From the NCBI RefSeq assembly GCF_001713395.1, contig NZ_CP016450.1, positions 2,552,001 through 2,616,000 on the forward strand: a stretch of DNA of 64,000 bases. Direction: 5' to 3'. This document shows, one piece after another, positions 56,424 through 64,000 of the stretch; position 1 is the stretch's first letter; every line of letters starts with the position of its first letter. The position numbers and the translations under genes were made by a program. This stretch comes from Sinorhizobium sp. RAC02. GTDB lineage: Bacteria > Pseudomonadota > Alphaproteobacteria > Rhizobiales > Rhizobiaceae. The notes under the pieces are model-generated. The model was not told the DNA's origin, ran no database searches, and saw only the letters and a list, made by a program, of their open reading frames with translations.

Positions 56424-58118
56424 TCAGGCTGCTTCTCTCTCGGCGGACCACTTGCGCAGGATTTTCGCAGCACGTTCCTCGCTGATGTCCACCATCCGGC
56501 CGAGGCGGCGTTCCGGGCCTTCCTTGACGCGACGGTTGAAGGTGCCGTCGCCGTCGTCGCCAGCATTGAGCAGGTCGTCCGTGCTGTCGAAGCCGAAGTC
56601 CGCGCCGAAGCCGTCCATGAGGGTAGCACCAGGACCACCGATGCCGGCAGCGGGCGAGAAGTCGGGCAGCTCTAGGCCGGCCGCATCGCTTTCCAGCGCA
56701 TTGGCCGCAGCGCCGCCACCGGTGACGGAGCGGACCGCCGGGCGAAGGCCGAACCACACCACCAGGAAGGCGACACCGACGAAGGCGAGCGCATTGATGA
56801 TGCCGCCGAGATTGCGCGTCAGCACTTCCATGACGCCCGGTCCGGGCACGGCCTCGTTGAGCAGCTGATGATCGAGGAATTCCATCGCGGTGATGGTCAC
56901 GACGTCGCCGCGCTCGCCATTGAGACCGGCTGCGGACGAGACGATCTTCTGCATGTCGGCTATATAGGCGTCGACCTTCGCCTGATCCGCCGGCTCGCCG
57001 ACCATGGCCGCAATGCGGGCCCGGTTGACGACGACCGCGACTGACAGCTTTTCGAGCGCATAGCCGTTGCGAACGGTCGCGACGGTCTTGCTGTTGATCT
57101 CGTAGTTGGTCTGCTCTTCCTTCTTGTCCGCCGCGTCGCTCGACTTCTGGCCGTTGGCCTCGCCCTGGGGGCCGCCCTGCGGAATGTTCTGCTCGACGGT
57201 CGCGGCCTTGTTGGCCGCCTGCTGCTCGGACTTCTGGGTTTCCCTAGTCACGCGGACAGAGCGCTCGACGCGCGATTCCGGATCGTAGACCGTCTCCTGG
57301 ATCTGCTGCGTATCCATGTTGAGTGCTGCAGTGACGCTGGCGCGGAAATTCTCCATGCCGAGGAAGGGCGCAAGCGCCTTCTCGATGTTGCGCTCGACTT
57401 CGCTTTGTATGGTCTGCACGGCCGTCAGCGACCGGTTGACCGCACCGTTCTCCGCATCGTCGCCGGAGGCGAGTAGCTGGCCGGCGGAGTCAAGGATGGT
57501 AACGCCATCGACCTCAAGCCCCGGAACCGAGGCTGCCACCAGGTGGCGGATCGCGGCCGACGATTCACGGCCGACCTGCGCGCCTGCGCGGATCATGACG
57601 GAGGCGGTCGGCACCTGTTCGGCTTTGCGGAAGTTGCCGCGCTCCGGCATGACGATGTGCACCCGGGCGGCGGCGATGCCACTGATCTGCTGGATGGTGC
57701 GGGCGATTTCGCCTTCAAGGGCGCGAACGCGTGTCACTTCCTGCATGAAGGAGGTAAGGCCGAGGGAGCCGACCTTGTCGAAGAGTTCGTAGCCGGAATT
57801 GGCGCTGTTCGGCAGGCCGCGTTCGGCGAGATAGAGCCGCGCCTTGCCGGTCTGGCCGACCGGGACCTCGATGCTGTCGCCTGCCGTTCCGGTGGTGAAA
57901 TCAATATTGGCTTCGGCGAGCGCCAGGCTGATCTGGTTGACGTCGGTCTTTTCCAGTCCGACGTAAAGTGTCTCGTAAGCGGGCTTGTTTACCAGGATCC
58001 CGGCTGCAAGCACGAGACCGATCGAAACGACGGCGGCTCCCGCCAGCATCGCGAGCTTCGCCTGCCCCAGCGAAGCCAGGTTCTTGTAGACTTTCGTCAA
58101 CTGTTCCAACAGATTCAT
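56424..58118 (-). CDS. fliF: MS-ring protein FliF
   Basis: Membrane MS-ring subunit on which the basal body is built, 564 residues from the ATG at 58118 (MNLLEQLTKVYKNLASLGQ). Two membrane segments (about 22-45 and 440-460) flank the periplasmic ring domains, which include the YscJ/FliF pattern GLPNSANSGYELFDKVGSLGLTSFMQEVTRVRALEGEIARTIQQI. The C-terminal tail binding FliG ends RLGRMVDISEERAAKILRKWSAEREAA. An in-frame upstream extension lacks family similarity. Confidence 0.96.
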   Translation of the reverse strand: MNLLEQLTKVYKNLASLGQAKLAMLAGAAVVSIGLVLAAGILVNKPAYETLYVGLEKTDVNQISLALAEANIDFTTGTAGDSIEVPVGQTGKARLYLAERGLPNSANSGYELFDKVGSLGLTSFMQEVTRVRALEGEIARTIQQISGIAAARVHIVMPERGNFRKAEQVPTASVMIRAGAQVGRESSAAIRHLVAASVPGLEVDGVTILDSAGQLLASGDDAENGAVNRSLTAVQTIQSEVERNIEKALAPFLGMENFRASVTAALNMDTQQIQETVYDPESRVERSVRVTRETQKSEQQAANKAATVEQNIPQGGPQGEANGQKSSDAADKKEEQTNYEINSKTVATVRNGYALEKLSVAVVVNRARIAAMVGEPADQAKVDAYIADMQKIVSSAAGLNGERGDVVTITAMEFLDHQLLNEAVPGPGVMEVLTRNLGGIINALAFVGVAFLVVWFGLRPAVRSVTGGGAAANALESDAAGLELPDFSPAAGIGGPGATLMDGFGADFGFDSTDDLLNAGDDGDGTFNRRVKEGPERRLGRMVDISEERAAKILRKWSAEREAA

Positions 58119-58335
58119 TCTGTTCCCGCACGGACTAGTCGCCTGGACACCGGGCAACATGCCGGCGCTATCAGACAAATTTTCAATCTCGTGGGACGAA
58201 ACCGGCACATTTCCGCACGCGCCGCCTGCCCCATGGAATACGCGGATCTAACTGACCCGAGGTGGAGACTAGCCGCTGAAACTTGCGCGAACATGTCGTT
58301 GCCATGCGGGACGAAGGGGCATGCGGCAACGAGAA

Positions 58336-58357
58336 ATGGCGCCACCAGGGGCGCCAT
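58336..58357 (-). terminator. Hairpin after the che operon
   Basis: Perfect 8-bp stem (ATGGCGCC / GGCGCCAT) with a 6-base loop, followed on the minus strand by TTTCTC. It lies just past the cheT stop and is a probable terminator separating the che operon from fliF. Confidence 0.6.
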
Positions 58358-58385
58358 CTGAAAGCTGATTATTCTTTCAAATCAA

Positions 58386-58775
58386 CTAGAAGGCTTCGAA
58401 GTCGCCGACCGCCTTGCCGATCGGCTGGGAATGACCATGGCGCATTCCATTGCTCAGCGCCTTCTGCATATCGGCAAGCTTCACCAGATTGAGCGCCGTC
58501 GTGACGTCGACGACCCAGTTTTCCGGAATGCTTCCGGTGATCGTGTCGATGAACTCGGCAAGGCCGCGCGTCTTCTGCACGGCAAGGTCGATGCCCTGCA
58601 GCACCATCATGCGTTCGGCGGCGTGCGCTCCCGTTTCGCCGTGAACCGCGGCCAGCTGCGGCTCGATCCGTTCGATCAGATAGGCGACGTCGTGCAGTTC
58701 GGACACGATACGCATCAGGACATCCGGAAGGGCTTCCTCCATGGCAGTCGCTGCACTCAGATACTCGGCTTGCAT
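58386..58775 (-). CDS. cheT: Chemotaxis protein CheT
   Basis: Last gene of the rhizobial che operon. From the ATG at 58775 (AAGGG 7 bases upstream) it has 129 residues, mostly helical. The helix around residue 63 contains DLAVQ (D63...Q67), the DxxxQ pattern used by CheZ-type CheY-P phosphatases. S. meliloti CheT has been described as a signal-termination factor with such a motif, so a role in dephosphorylating a CheY is likely. Upstream in-frame codons before 58775 have no ribosome site. Confidence 0.85.
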   Translation of the reverse strand: MQAEYLSAATAMEEALPDVLMRIVSELHDVAYLIERIEPQLAAVHGETGAHAAERMMVLQGIDLAVQKTRGLAEFIDTITGSIPENWVVDVTTALNLVKLADMQKALSNGMRHGHSQPIGKAVGDFEAF

Positions 58776-58875
58776 GGGTAACCCTTTTCCCCCGTGCGGG
58801 GCCGGCAGATCGATGATCGGGACCGGCAACACACATACCTTGGTATTTTCGCTTCCTTCGGGCGCGATTGCCCGA

Positions 58876-59430
58876 TCAGAAGAATTCGATCGAGCTTTCG
58901 ACGGGCCTTGCGACAGGAACGGGCCGCTGCTCCAGCGCCACCGTCTTCTGCGTCTCGACGCCGGTCAGCGCATATTGCCGCGCGCGGCCGCTCGACGGCC
59001 AGTATTCCAACTTGCGCCCGTGTTCGCCGCCCGTGCTTTCGCCGACAACCTTGATGCCTTCGTCCATCAGGAACTGCCGGGCAAACAGCGCGTTCTGTTC
59101 GCCGACATTGGAGAAGCGCGCGATCGTCTTCGCGCCGCCAAAGATCTTCGCTTCCAGCCGGTCGCGCCGCGCGCCCTGCTTGAGGAGGCCGTTGATCAGC
59201 AGTTCCATCAGATGCACGCCGTAGCGTGTGGCGTCGCCGCCCGAGGCCATGGCCTCGGCCGAACCCGGCAGCAGGAAATGGTTCATGCCACCAACACCAA
59301 TGACCGGGTCACGCATGCAGGCGGCCACGCACGAACCGAGAATGGTGGTGAGCACCACATTCGGATCGTTGAGGACCTTGTATTCGCCCTGAATGACATG
59401 GACGCGGCGCGTCCCGGCTTCTGCTATCAT
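58876..59430 (-). CDS. cheD: Chemoreceptor deamidase CheD
   Basis: Deamidates glutamines of chemoreceptors. The 184 residues carry the Cys-His-Thr catalytic signature: cysteine in [14 protein letters not shown], histidine in [10 protein letters not shown], and the following [16 protein letters not shown] and [10 protein letters not shown] blocks. It overlaps cheY2 by 4 bases and is followed by cheT after a 100-base gap. Confidence 0.95.
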   Translation of the reverse strand: MIAEAGTRRVHVIQGEYKVLNDPNVVLTTILGSCVAACMRDPVIGVGGMNHFLLPGSAEAMASGGDATRYGVHLMELLINGLLKQGARRDRLEAKIFGGAKTIARFSNVGEQNALFARQFLMDEGIKVVGESTGGEHGRKLEYWPSSGRARQYALTGVETQKTVALEQRPVPVARPVESSIEFF

Positions 59431-59816
59431 TTCAATGCCCCGAACACTGCTTCGATGGCCGCCTTCATCTTCTCGATGGTGAACGGCTTGGCGAGAACGT
59501 TGTTGGCACCGAGCGCCGCCGCCTTCTGCACCAGGGCACGGTCGCCCTGTGCGGTCAGGATGATGAAGGCCGCCTTCTTGGTGGTGGGGTTGGACCGCAC
59601 CGCCTGAAGGAACTCGATGCCATCCATCTTCGGCATGTTGAAGTCGGAGATGACGAGGTGATGGGGCTGCTGGGCCATGATGGCCATGCCCTGCGCACCG
59701 TCACCGGCTGCCGTGATCTGCTTGAAGCCGAGCTGCTGCAGGGCATCACCCAGCAGCAGGCGACTGGTCACCTGATCATCGACGATGAGGACTTTAATTT
59801 TTTCAGCGATAGACAT
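59427..59816 (-). CDS. cheY2: Chemotaxis response regulator CheY2
   Basis: Single-domain receiver, 129 residues. The acidic pair DD is at 13-14, the phospho-acceptor is D58 in [12 protein letters not shown], and the conserved lysine is in LAKPFT. By position between cheB and cheD it corresponds to S. meliloti CheY2, the regulator that acts on the motor; CheY1, the phosphate sink, would be encoded beyond the right edge. Its ATG overlaps the cheB stop by one base. Confidence 0.92.
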   Translation of the reverse strand: MSIAEKIKVLIVDDQVTSRLLLGDALQQLGFKQITAAGDGAQGMAIMAQQPHHLVISDFNMPKMDGIEFLQAVRSNPTTKKAAFIILTAQGDRALVQKAAALGANNVLAKPFTIEKMKAAIEAVFGALK

Positions 59817-60871
59817 TATTCGCTCCCTTCTCTACGGGCCGCAGTGATTTTCAAGATTTCCTCCCCTATGGAGGAGAGCGGAAACTGGTGTTCTACGGCA
59901 CCCAATTCGAAAGCCACTCTCGGCATTCCATATACGACGCAGGTTTTTTCGTTCTGACCGATGGTCCGAGCGCCTGCATGACGCATTTTCAAAAGGCCGC
60001 TTGCCCCGTCCCGGCCCATGCCGGTCAGGATGACGCCGACGGCGTTGCGGCCCGCAAGTTCGGCAACCGAATCAAACAGCACATCCACCGAAGGGCGATG
60101 GCCGTTGACCGGATCCCGTTCCACCAACCGGCAGCAAGGTGCATGCACGTTGGCAATCTGGAGATGGCGCTCGCCGCCGGGCGCCAGATAGATTTTCCCG
60201 ATTTCGAGCCGCGCGCCGTCGGTCGCTTCCTGCACAACCGGGGCACAGAGCCGGTTCAGCCGCTCCGCAAAGCTCTTTGTAAAGCTCGGCGGCATGTGCT
60301 GCGTGATGACGGTCGGCGGGCAATTCGCCGGGAACTTCTGGAGCACGGCGATGAGCGCTTCGACGCCCCCTGTCGAGGACCCGATGGCGATGACCCTGCG
60401 ACCGGGCTTGTAGCTGGCAACCGGGTTGACGCTGGTGGCGGTCGGTGCGAGCGGCGGCGGGTCGGCATGGAACCGGCGCTGCGAGCGGGCGGCGGCCTTC
60501 ACCTTTTCGGCAAGATCGCCGAACGGGCGGGCGTCACCCGGCTGCGGCTTGCCGACACAATCGAAGGCGCCGATTTCCAACGCCATCAACGAGGCTTCCG
60601 CGCCGCGATGGGTCAGCGTCGAGACCATGATGACCGGCATCGGCCGGAGCTTCATGATCTTGTCGAGGAATTCGAGCCCGTTCATGTTCGGCATCTCGAT
60701 ATCCAGCGTCACGACGTCCGGATTGAGCTGCTTGATCGCGTTGCGGGCTTCCATGGCGTCGCCGGCCTGCCCGACGACATTGACGTCCGGGTCGGAATTG
60801 AGCACGGCCGTGATCAGGCCGCGCATGGTCGGCGAATCGTCAACGACGAGTACGCGCGCGGGTGCCATCAT
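59816..60871 (-). CDS. cheB: Chemoreceptor methylesterase CheB
   Basis: Response-regulator methylesterase, 351 residues. The receiver domain (about 5-120) has D57 in [13 protein letters not shown]. The C-terminal domain has the catalytic triad regions [13 protein letters not shown] (Ser), [18 protein letters not shown] (His) and [15 protein letters not shown] (Asp). It overlaps cheR by 4 bases. Confidence 0.97.
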   Translation of the reverse strand: MMAPARVLVVDDSPTMRGLITAVLNSDPDVNVVGQAGDAMEARNAIKQLNPDVVTLDIEMPNMNGLEFLDKIMKLRPMPVIMVSTLTHRGAEASLMALEIGAFDCVGKPQPGDARPFGDLAEKVKAAARSQRRFHADPPPLAPTATSVNPVASYKPGRRVIAIGSSTGGVEALIAVLQKFPANCPPTVITQHMPPSFTKSFAERLNRLCAPVVQEATDGARLEIGKIYLAPGGERHLQIANVHAPCCRLVERDPVNGHRPSVDVLFDSVAELAGRNAVGVILTGMGRDGASGLLKMRHAGARTIGQNEKTCVVYGMPRVAFELGAVEHQFPLSSIGEEILKITAARREGSE

Positions 60872-61773
60872 ACGCTCCTCCTGTGCTTGCCGGTGTAGCG
60901 GTAGGTTGTGATGCCGATATTATCGAACTGGTTCTTCGCTTCGCCGGAGACGCGCTCCGAATGGCCGATATAGAGATGGCCGTTGTCGCCCAGCATGCCG
61001 GCGAAACGCGACCAGATCTTCACCTGCGTCGGCTCGTCGAAATAGATGACGACGTTGCGGCAGAAGATGACATCGAACGGCCCCTTGAACGGCCACTGCG
61101 CCATCAGGTTCAGTTCGTTGAAGGTGACGAGGCGCTTCACCCGGTCGTCGATCTGCCATTTCTGCCGGCCGCCGACCTCCGTCTCGCGGAAGAACTGCTT
61201 GCGCATGGCGGGATTGACCGTTTCGAGCGCCGTCGCGTCATAGGCGCCGGCCCGGGCGATTGCGAGAATCTTCGGGTCGATGTCCGTCGCGAGGATACGA
61301 AAATCGTAATCGGCGGCATTCGGCATCATCGAGAGCACGGTGAGTGCAATCGAATAGGGCTCCTGCCCGTCCGAGCAGGCCGCCGACCAGATGCGCACGC
61401 GGCCACCATTGCGGGCACGCGCCAGAAGGTCCGGCAGCACGTCGCTCTTCAGATGGTCGAAATGGTGGTTTTCGCGGAAGAAGCGGGTGAAATTGGTCGT
61501 CAGATGCGACAGCATTTCCTTGCGCGGCCCCGCACCGGCCGGCGAGGAGACGAGCGCACAATATTCCCGGAACCCCTTGAGGCCGAGCTGGCGGATATGC
61601 TTCGACAGGCGCGAATAGACGAGCGAGGCCTTCGTCTCGTTGAGATAGATGCCGGCATCCGCATAGATCATAGCCGCAATCTCGGTGAGATCCTTGCGCG
61701 TCAGCGGATATTCGCCGCTCGCCAGGCACTCGTCCGGAGACTGTCTCGTATCGATGGCCGGGGAATAGGTCAT
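60868..61773 (-). CDS. cheR: Chemoreceptor methyltransferase CheR
   Basis: SAM-dependent methylation of receptor glutamates. The 301 residues show the helical N-terminal domain, the SAM-binding motif [19 protein letters not shown], and the conserved [18 protein letters not shown] and GHLYIGHSE blocks. No C-terminal NWETF-binding or TPR extension. Overlaps cheW by 4 bases. Confidence 0.97.
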   Translation of the reverse strand: MTYSPAIDTRQSPDECLASGEYPLTRKDLTEIAAMIYADAGIYLNETKASLVYSRLSKHIRQLGLKGFREYCALVSSPAGAGPRKEMLSHLTTNFTRFFRENHHFDHLKSDVLPDLLARARNGGRVRIWSAACSDGQEPYSIALTVLSMMPNAADYDFRILATDIDPKILAIARAGAYDATALETVNPAMRKQFFRETEVGGRQKWQIDDRVKRLVTFNELNLMAQWPFKGPFDVIFCRNVVIYFDEPTQVKIWSRFAGMLGDNGHLYIGHSERVSGEAKNQFDNIGITTYRYTGKHRRSV

Positions 61774-62234
61774 GCGGCTTCGCTTTCCGTATGCGGGAAG
61801 AGGGAATCGAGTTCGATGAGACAGATCATGCGGCCCTCGATGGCGAGGATGCCGCGGGCGTAGCCCTTTTCCGCTTCGTTCGCGATGTCCGGCGTCGGCT
61901 GGATGTTCTCGTCGGTGACGGTGAGGATATCCGAGACCGAATCGACGAGCAGCCCCACCACCTTCGGCCCGACCTGGGCGACAATGATGACATGACGGAC
62001 GGTCGGCTCGGCCGGCTTCATGCCGAGGCGTTGAGACATATCGACGATCGGCAGGACGGCGCCGCGCAGGTTGATCATGCCCAGGACATAGGATGGCGCG
62101 TGCGGCATCGGTGTCGCCGGGGTCCAGCCACGGATTTCCCGGACCGACATGACGTTCACGCAGAACTCCTGGTCAGCGATCCTGAACGCGATCAGTTCGC
62201 GCCCGTGCATGATGTTCTTTCCTGCGTACGTCAT
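61770..62234 (-). CDS. cheW: Chemotaxis coupling protein CheW
   Basis: Adaptor between receptors and CheA, 154 residues from the ATG at 62234, four bases after the cheA stop; a TTG seven codons upstream overlaps cheA and is less likely. The CheW fold is evident in ELIAFRIADQEFCVNVMSVREIRGW, YVLGMINLRGAVLPIVDM and KVVGLLVDSVSDILTV. Confidence 0.95.
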   Translation of the reverse strand: MTYAGKNIMHGRELIAFRIADQEFCVNVMSVREIRGWTPATPMPHAPSYVLGMINLRGAVLPIVDMSQRLGMKPAEPTVRHVIIVAQVGPKVVGLLVDSVSDILTVTDENIQPTPDIANEAEKGYARGILAIEGRMICLIELDSLFPHTESEAA

Positions 62235-62238
62235 CGTC

Positions 62239-64000
62239 TCAACCGGTTGCAGCAAGCGAGATGTCTTGTCTCAGGGAGTGGCCGCGCGATGCGGCAACCA
62301 CCGCATCGACGTCCAGGATGAGGGCCACGCGACCGTCGCCGAGAATGGTCGCCGCGGCGATGCCCGGAACGTGCGTGTAGTTCGCCTCGAGGCTCTTGAT
62401 GACGACCTGGCGCTGGCCCTGGATCGCATCGACCATGAGGGCGCGCTGGCCGCCGCCTTCCGATTCGACAAGAAGTGCCACGCCGTCCATCGGGTTGGCC
62501 TGGATGTTGCGGAAATTGAGGATCCGGCCGACATCCACCAGCGGGCAGAACGAGTTGCGGATCGAGATAAGCCGCTGCGAGGCGCCGAAGGAATGGATGG
62601 CGGAGGCTTCCGGCTGCAAGGTCTCGACAATGGCCGTCAGCGGCACGACGAGCGTCTGGCCGGCAACCGTGACCACCATGCCATCAAGAACGGCAAGCGT
62701 CAGCGGCAGGCTCATGGTGAAGACGGAGCCCTGGCCCGGCTTCGACGAGATCGAGATGCGGCCACCAAGCGCCTGGATCGAGCGCTTGACCACGTCCATG
62801 CCGACGCCGCGGCCGGAAAGGTCGGAAACCTTGTCGGCGGTGGAGAAACCGGCGTGGAAGATCAGGTTGTCGATTTCCTCGTCGGACAGATTGGCATCGG
62901 CCGCGATCAGGTCGTTGTCGATCGCCTTCTGGCGCACCTTCTCGCGGTTGATGCCGGCGCCGTCGTCGGCAAGCTCGATGACGATTCGACCAGAACGATG
63001 TTTTGCCGTCAGGCGAACCGTGCCTTCCGGGTTCTTGCCGAGCGCCTCGCGCTTCTCCGGCATTTCGAGGCCGTGATCGACCGCGTTGCGGATCATGTGC
63101 GTCAGCGGCTCGGCGAGCTTGTCGATGACGGTCTTGTCGACTTCGGTGTTCTCGCCTTCCGTGATGAGGCGCACCGACTTGCCGGTAATATCGGCGATTT
63201 CGCGGACGGTACGGGCCATGCGCTGGAAGACCGGCTTTACCGGCTGCGCGCGGATCGCCATCACCGAATCCTGGATCTCGCGGGTGAGCTGCTGCAGCTC
63301 TTCGAGGCCCATATTGATGGAGGACGTGCCGTTGCTGTCGTTCTCGACGACGCTCTGCGAGAGCATCGCCTGGTTGATGACGAGCTCGCCGACAAGGTTG
63401 ATCAGGCGGTCGACGCGATCGAGATCGACGCGGATCGTCTGGCCGGCGGCAGCGGCCTGGTTGGCCTGCGCAGCACTCGCGGCCGATGCGGCGGCAGCGG
63501 CCTTGGCATTGTCGGCGGCGCGGCTTGTGACCTGCGCAACCTTGCTTGCGGTTTCTGCGGCGGCAATGGCGGCAGCGGCATCGCTTTCGATGATTGCCGG
63601 TTCATCCTCGGCGGCGACAGAGCCGCCATCGTCGAGGATCGACAGGTCGAACGGTACCGGCTGCATCGGCAGCTCTTCGTCATCTGCCGCTTCGCTGACG
63701 ACGTCTTCCTCGATGGTGCGGATGTCGAGGTCGCAATCCCATTCGGCAAATTCGAAGACGGAGCGCACGCCATCCTCGCCCTTTTCGGTCGTGACCGAAA
63801 TCTTCCAGGAGAAGTAAGCTTCCTCAGGGTTCATCTTGTCGAGCGTCGGCAGAGCGTCCATGTCGCAATAGACGCTCATGTCGCCGAGGCGGGAAACGTC
63901 GCGCAGCAGGAGGACGGCCTCGTTGCCCTTGGCGTAGAGATCCTTCTTCGGCTTGAAGAGGACCTGGCAGGTCGGAACGTAGTGCGCAGCCGGTTCGTCG
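62239..64000 (-). CDS. cheA: Chemotaxis histidine kinase CheA (partial, N-terminus off window)
   Basis: The reading frame is open to the right edge, so the gene continues past 64000 and the phosphotransfer (Hpt) domain is not visible. What is seen, about 586 codons, covers part of the CheY/CheB-binding region, an Ala-rich linker, the dimerisation helices (VDRLINLVGELVINQAML), the ATPase domain with N-box HMIRNAVDHGLE and G-boxes DDGAGIN and SDLSGRGVGMDVV, and the C-terminal CheW-like regulatory domain. It is the upstream gene of the cheA-W-R-B-Y2-D-T order. Confidence 0.96.
   Translation of the reverse strand, partial: DEPAAHYVPTCQVLFKPKKDLYAKGNEAVLLLRDVSRLGDMSVYCDMDALPTLDKMNPEEAYFSWKISVTTEKGEDGVRSVFEFAEWDCDLDIRTIEEDVVSEAADDEELPMQPVPFDLSILDDGGSVAAEDEPAIIESDAAAAIAAAETASKVAQVTSRAADNAKAAAAASAASAAQANQAAAAGQTIRVDLDRVDRLINLVGELVINQAMLSQSVVENDSNGTSSINMGLEELQQLTREIQDSVMAIRAQPVKPVFQRMARTVREIADITGKSVRLITEGENTEVDKTVIDKLAEPLTHMIRNAVDHGLEMPEKREALGKNPEGTVRLTAKHRSGRIVIELADDGAGINREKVRQKAIDNDLIAADANLSDEEIDNLIFHAGFSTADKVSDLSGRGVGMDVVKRSIQALGGRISISSKPGQGSVFTMSLPLTLAVLDGMVVTVAGQTLVVPLTAIVETLQPEASAIHSFGASQRLISIRNSFCPLVDVGRILNFRNIQANPMDGVALLVESEGGGQRALMVDAIQGQRQVVIKSLEANYTHVPGIAAATILGDGRVALILDVDAVVAASRGHSLRQDISLAATG

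Noticed and set aside
62235..62255. TTG start for CheW at 62255.
   Set aside because: It overlaps the cheA end and adds seven atypical residues; the ATG at 62234 just after the cheA stop fits better.

Overview
The window is a chromosomal segment from an alphaproteobacterium of the order Hyphomicrobiales, most likely family Rhizobiaceae (Rhizobium/Ensifer/Shinella-like). The evidence is gene content and order: a GC-rich sequence with an agl alpha-glucoside uptake operon, followed by a flagellar/chemotaxis regulon laid out as in Sinorhizobium meliloti. Group markers are the regulators VisN/VisR and Rem, the periplasmic motor proteins MotC and MotE, the flagellin regulators FlaF/FlbT, and a che operon ending in cheD-cheT. 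The species cannot be fixed from the sequence. No tRNA, rRNA, insertion sequence, phage gene or CRISPR array was seen.

Layout. 1-7529: the agl system, with aglR facing right and aglEFGAK facing left (aglK cut by the window edge). Three LacI-type palindromes lie around the divergent promoters. 7599-9845: folD and a WecG/TagA-type glycosyltransferase. 9895-27855 (minus strand): late and export flagellar genes, in transcription order flagellin, a FliH-like gene, motB, motC, fliK, a lytic transglycosylase, rem, flgE, flgK, flgL, flaF, flbT, flgD, fliQ, flhA, fliR, a fliJ-like gene, flgJ/cheL, a flgN-like gene and a small membrane protein. 28558-36770 (plus strand): an accessory cassette between flagellin genes, holding a very regular octapeptide-repeat protein, a TPR plus GT41-like glycosyltransferase, a GT-A-like protein with an inserted lectin-like domain, and UDP-galactopyranose mutase. 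36853-48972 (minus strand): two more flagellins, then fliP, fliL, flgH, motE, flgI, flgA, flgG, fliE, flgC, flgB, an unknown, fliI, flgF and a DUF1217 gene. 49145-54325 (plus strand): motA, fliM, fliN, fliG, flhB and an unknown. 54369-64000 (minus strand): visR, visN, fliF and the che operon cheA(partial)-W-R-B-Y2-D-T.

How it works together. By analogy with S. meliloti, VisN/VisR would activate rem and early genes, and Rem would activate basal-body, hook and motor genes. FlbT/FlaF would tune flagellin output. The three flagellin genes share a conserved leader motif at the same distance from their start codons, a candidate target for such control. CheY2, CheB, CheR, CheD and CheT complete the signalling pathway whose receptor and CheY1 lie outside the window.

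Most notable is the 28.5-36.8 kb cassette. The repeat protein is built of 142 gap-free octapeptides arranged in a 17-octad (136-residue, 408-bp) higher-order repeat. It starts with almost the same residues as the adjacent flagellins, has no recognisable signal peptide, and sits beside genes that look like a protein- or surface-glycosylation module. I infer a secreted or flagellum-associated, possibly glycosylated filamentous protein; this is a hypothesis.
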